A DNA stretch of 7,441 nucleotides from Methanoregula sp. (lineage in GTDB: Archaea; Halobacteriota; Methanomicrobia; Methanomicrobiales; Methanospirillaceae), in the NCBI RefSeq assembly GCF_002835825.1, contig NZ_PIZH01000073.1:1-7441 (forward strand), written 5' to 3'. Below, one piece after another: positions 5,870 to 7,441 of the stretch. How positions within the stretch are numbered: position 1 is the stretch's first letter; each line of letters starts with the position of its first letter. Under the pieces are notes generated by a model. That model was not told where the DNA came from. It saw nothing but the letters and a program-made list of their open reading frames with translations, and ran no database searches. The position numbers were made by a program, and so were the translations under genes.

Positions 5870-5975
5870 TGGCTCCCATGAATATCTGTTTGGGATTGTA
5901 TTAGTCAGGGATGGAGCCACGGGCGCTCGGGGTCTGTCGACCCTCGCCCCGTGGAGCATGGCGGTATCCCCACCG
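5870..5975. repeat. Cluster of overlapping palindromes, possible dispersed intergenic repeat
   Basis: Three inverted repeats follow one another. TGGCTC-C-CAT (5870-5879) pairs with ATGGAGCCA (5911-5919) with one bulged C. CCACGGG (5917-5923) pairs with CCCGTGG (5948-5954), continuing to GGGTC/GACCC (5930-5934 with 5939-5943) around a TGTC loop. CGGT (5962-5965) pairs with ACCG (5972-5975). The first two overlap by three bases, so in RNA they would compete. Possible roles are a bidirectional terminator, a small RNA or a REP/MITE-like repeat. Copy number cannot be judged from one window. Confidence 0.45.
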
Positions 5976-6036
5976 TGAAAAATTATTATGATGGGGTCGA
6001 GGGGGGCGATCACAGCAGGGAAATGGTATTCGTCAG

Positions 6037-6042
6037 AAAAAA
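6037..6042 (-). terminator. U6 tract after the cupin gene
   Basis: On the minus strand TTTTTT lies six bases after the cupin stop codon (6051-6049). An AAAA/TTTT mini-stem with a four-base loop (6039-6050) overlaps it. A short U-run directly after a stop fits an archaeal intrinsic terminator. A T5 run follows at 5982-5978 and may act as back-up. Confidence 0.5.
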
Positions 6043-6048
6043 CAGGTT

Positions 6049-6372
6049 TTATTCCAGGTAGTCTTCCCGTACCGGGCAGAAAACTTCGATTGCCACTGAA
6101 TCTTCATGGATCACGGCCGAGTGCTCAACGTTTCCCGGGATATTCCAGCTGTCGCCAGGCCGGATATCCGATTCCTCGTCATGGATCCGGAGGGTCATGT
6201 GTCCTGATACGAGATACCCGGTCTGTTCGTGCGGATGGGAATGCCGCGGGAGCTGTGAACCTTTTTTGAGCCGGAACTCGGCCATCAGGGTATTTGTTCC
6301 AAAGACAAGGGTCTTCTGCGTGATGCCGGGCAGCGACTCGCGGCAGCCGGTCTCAGTGTGGCGGGAGAACAT
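6049..6372 (-). CDS. Small single-domain cupin protein (Cupin_2 family)
   Basis: A 107-residue soluble protein forming one beta-barrel. Cupin motif 1 is GSQLPRHSHPHEQTGYLVSG (38-57) and motif 2 is PGDSWNIPGNVEHSA (72-86). Likely metal ligands are His44, His46 and either Glu49 or Gln50 from motif 1, with His84 from motif 2. The HSHPHEQ form resembles KdgF-like and related sugar- or small-molecule-binding cupins. Members act as isomerases, dioxygenases or ligand sensors, so no reaction can be assigned. The ATG at 6372 is preceded on the minus strand by GGAG (6387-6384) and then GTGATCC, which together closely resemble the extended anti-16S sequence, at a slightly long spacing of 11 bases. The gene is transcribed alone, divergent from an ABC transporter gene 124 nt away. 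No other domain is present. Confidence 0.85.
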   Translation of the reverse strand: MFSRHTETGCRESLPGITQKTLVFGTNTLMAEFRLKKGSQLPRHSHPHEQTGYLVSGHMTLRIHDEESDIRPGDSWNIPGNVEHSAVIHEDSVAIEVFCPVREDYLE

Positions 6373-6383
6373 GGGGGATCACG

Positions 6384-6417
6384 CTCCGGGTATTGGTCAA
6401 CCGGATCGATAATGATA
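6384..6417 (-). promoter_or_regulatory. Promoter and ribosome binding site of the cupin gene
   Basis: On the minus strand TATCATTATC (6417-6408) is the best AT-rich box. It predicts a transcript start near 6386 and a leader of about 14 nt that opens with the GGAG ribosome binding site (6387-6384). The fit of box, start and Shine-Dalgarno is good, but the box departs from the TTTATATA consensus. Confidence 0.4.
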
Positions 6418-6465
6418 GCGTTACTGTTCCGGCATGGCGGGGACAGACCGGGTACGATCACTGGG

Positions 6466-6473
6466 TTTATGGA
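6466..6473 (+). promoter_or_regulatory. TATA box of the ABC transporter gene
   Basis: TTTATGGA is centred about 28 nt before the ATG at 6497, so transcription would start at or next to the start codon. No Shine-Dalgarno lies at a useful distance, which suggests a leaderless mRNA. The box is flanked by a 6-bp inverted repeat, CCGGGT (6448-6453) and ACCCGG (6479-6484). Confidence 0.4.
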
Positions 6474-6496
6474 GATCCACCCGGAATACTCCTTGT

Positions 6497-7441
6497 ATGG
6501 CAGGACCGGTGCCCATGGGATCTGACCCGATCATCCGCGTGGAGAACCTTGAGCACGCGTATGGCGATTTCCGGGCTGTGGACGGGATCAGTTTCTCGGT
6601 AAAGAAGGGCGAGATCTTCTCGTTCCTTGGCCCGAACGGCGCCGGGAAGAGCACGGCAATCAACGTGCTTATCACCCTCTTAAATCTCCAGAAGGGAAAG
6701 GCGTTCATTGCCGGGTATGATGTGAGCAAAGAGCCGCAGAAGGTCCGGGAGTCGATCGGGATCGTCTTCCAGGACATCACGCTCGACCGTGACATGACAG
6801 TCTGGGAACTCCTGGAGTTCCACGGACGGCTGTATAATATGCCGGTGAACGAGCGGCGGGATCGGATCGAGGAACTGTTAAAACTGGGCCAGCTCGATGC
6901 AAAACGGGACGAGCTGACAAAGAAACTCTCCGGCGGCATGAAACGCCGGCTCGAGATCGCCCGCGGGCTGATGACCCGTCCCGAGGGACTCTTCCTGGAC
7001 GAGCCTACCATCGGTCTCGACCCGCAGACCCGGATGAGGATGTGGGAGTACATCCGGGGCGTAAACCGCGAAGGCACGACCATTTTTCTGACTACGCACT
7101 ACATGGACGAAGCTGACCAGCTCTCGGACCGGATCAGCATCATCGACCACGGGAAGATCATTGTCACGGGGACACCGTGGCAGTTGAAGAATGCTCTCGG
7201 GCAGGATTTGATTTACCTGGAGACCGGGGACAACGGGAAGGCACGACAGCTGCTCGAACAGATGCCGGCAGTCCGCGAGATAAAGGAGAAGAGCAAAGGG
7301 ATCGTCCTCATGGTGAACGAGGACGGGACAAAGGTCCTGCCTGGGATCATTGACACGTTGCAGGAAGCGGGCATCGCGATCACCACCATCAATCTGAAGA
7401 AACCGAACATGGACGATGTCTTTGTATTCTACACGGGAAAG
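6497..7441 (+). CDS. ABC transporter ATP-binding subunit, DrrA/ABC-2 exporter type (3' end beyond window)
   Basis: The frame stays open for 315 codons to the window edge, with no stop seen. It is a cytoplasmic ATPase that drives an ABC-2 type exporter. All nucleotide-binding motifs are intact: Walker A GPNGAGKST (45-53), Q-loop Gln92 in VFQD, signature LSGGMKRR (144-151), Walker B LFLDEP (165-170) with catalytic Glu169, D-loop GLD (173-175) and switch His201 in TTHYMDEAD. The first family block, YGDFRAVDGISFSV (22-35), and the C-terminal extension ending in PNMDDVFVFYTGK are typical of daunorubicin-resistance-like (DrrA) ATPases, usually slightly over 300 residues, so only a few residues are probably missing. 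The substrate is not predictable, and the family name does not mean drug resistance here. An ABC-2 permease gene is expected just downstream. ATG 6497 is chosen because of the TATA box 28 nt before it; Met7 (6515) is an alternative start. Confidence 0.93.
   Translation, partial: MAGPVPMGSDPIIRVENLEHAYGDFRAVDGISFSVKKGEIFSFLGPNGAGKSTAINVLITLLNLQKGKAFIAGYDVSKEPQKVRESIGIVFQDITLDRDMTVWELLEFHGRLYNMPVNERRDRIEELLKLGQLDAKRDELTKKLSGGMKRRLEIARGLMTRPEGLFLDEPTIGLDPQTRMRMWEYIRGVNREGTTIFLTTHYMDEADQLSDRISIIDHGKIIVTGTPWQLKNALGQDLIYLETGDNGKARQLLEQMPAVREIKEKSKGIVLMVNEDGTKVLPGIIDTLQEAGIAITTINLKKPNMDDVFVFYTGK

Larger units (their letters stand above)
5762..6048. other. Gene-free convergent gap of 287 nt
   Basis: I find no supported gene here. 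The first part (5762-5869) has mainly a direct repeat of GCTTGAA (5848-5854 and 5859-5865) and no good T-run to end the plus-strand methyltransferase transcript. The middle (5870-5975) carries a cluster of inverted repeats, listed separately. The last part holds A5 (5978-5982), a G-rich run (5994-6006) and the U-tract that probably ends the minus-strand cupin gene. A 16-codon reading frame at 5814-5864 has no supporting signal. Confidence 0.6.

Noticed and set aside
5917..5954. The strong hairpin as a tRNA or known riboswitch
   Set aside because: There is no T-loop GTTCRA sequence, no anticodon arm geometry and no conserved riboswitch core that I recognise.
4916..6013. A 365-codon open frame on the minus strand across both methyltransferases and the palindrome region
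   Set aside because: It is antisense to two clear methyltransferase genes. Its translation is rich in Pro, Arg and His with no recognisable domain, as expected for a GC-driven shadow frame, and its first part lies in the palindromic gap.
6421..7083. A 220-codon minus-strand frame opposite the ABC ATPase
   Set aside because: It is Ser/Arg-rich shadow coding opposite intact Walker and signature motifs, without a promoter or ribosome binding site.
1..7441. A defence, mobile or CRISPR system in the window
   Set aside because: I see no nuclease, helicase, integrase, transposase, toxin-antitoxin or Cas-like protein, and no regularly spaced repeats. The genes are mostly housekeeping genes in compact operons.

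Overview
The window looks like an ordinary chromosomal segment of a methanogenic archaeon, most likely of the order Methanomicrobiales (Methanoregula-like; this placement is inferred from gene content, moderately high G+C and gene style, not from a search). Archaeal signs are a CDP-alcohol phosphatidyltransferase of the archaetidylinositol-phosphate type, the archaeal RibD-like reductase that feeds riboflavin and F420, the archaeal/eukaryotic peptidyl-tRNA hydrolase Pth2, Pus7-type TruD, TATA boxes about 25-30 nt before starts, and several first genes that seem leaderless. Nine protein genes are supported, eight complete and one running off the right edge.

Layout. 1-269 has no protein gene I can support. 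It holds a U-rich tract, a TATA-like element and a densely base-paired segment (about 72-227) that could be a small RNA or a structured 3' region. 270-902 (minus) is an archaetidylinositol-phosphate-synthase-like membrane enzyme. It is divergent from a two-gene plus operon, arfC-sppA (1052-2618). sppA meets truD tail to tail, and one CTAG tetramer supplies both stop codons. truD (2615-3889) and pth2 (3886-4248) form a minus-strand tRNA-metabolism operon with an ATGA start/stop overlap. A 62-nt divergent promoter region leads to two tandem SAM-dependent methyltransferases (4311-5048 and 5102-5761), separated by a 53-nt spacer that folds into a hairpin ending exactly at the second gene's ribosome binding site.

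5762-6048 is a gene-free convergent gap rich in nested palindromes, possibly a dispersed intergenic repeat. It is followed by a small cupin (6049-6372, minus), and divergently by the ATPase subunit of a DrrA-type ABC exporter (6497 to the window end), whose permease is expected just outside the window.

The functions are mostly housekeeping: membrane lipid head groups, flavin/F420 precursor synthesis, membrane proteolysis, tRNA modification and recycling, plus methyltransferases of unknown substrate. I see no CRISPR array, tRNA or rRNA gene, transposase, integrase, toxin-antitoxin pair or defence cluster. The points worth a second look are non-coding: the structured segment at 72-227, the hairpin at 5052-5090, the palindrome cluster at 5870-5975, the near-symmetrical divergent promoter at 4254-4287, and the shared stop at 2615-2618.
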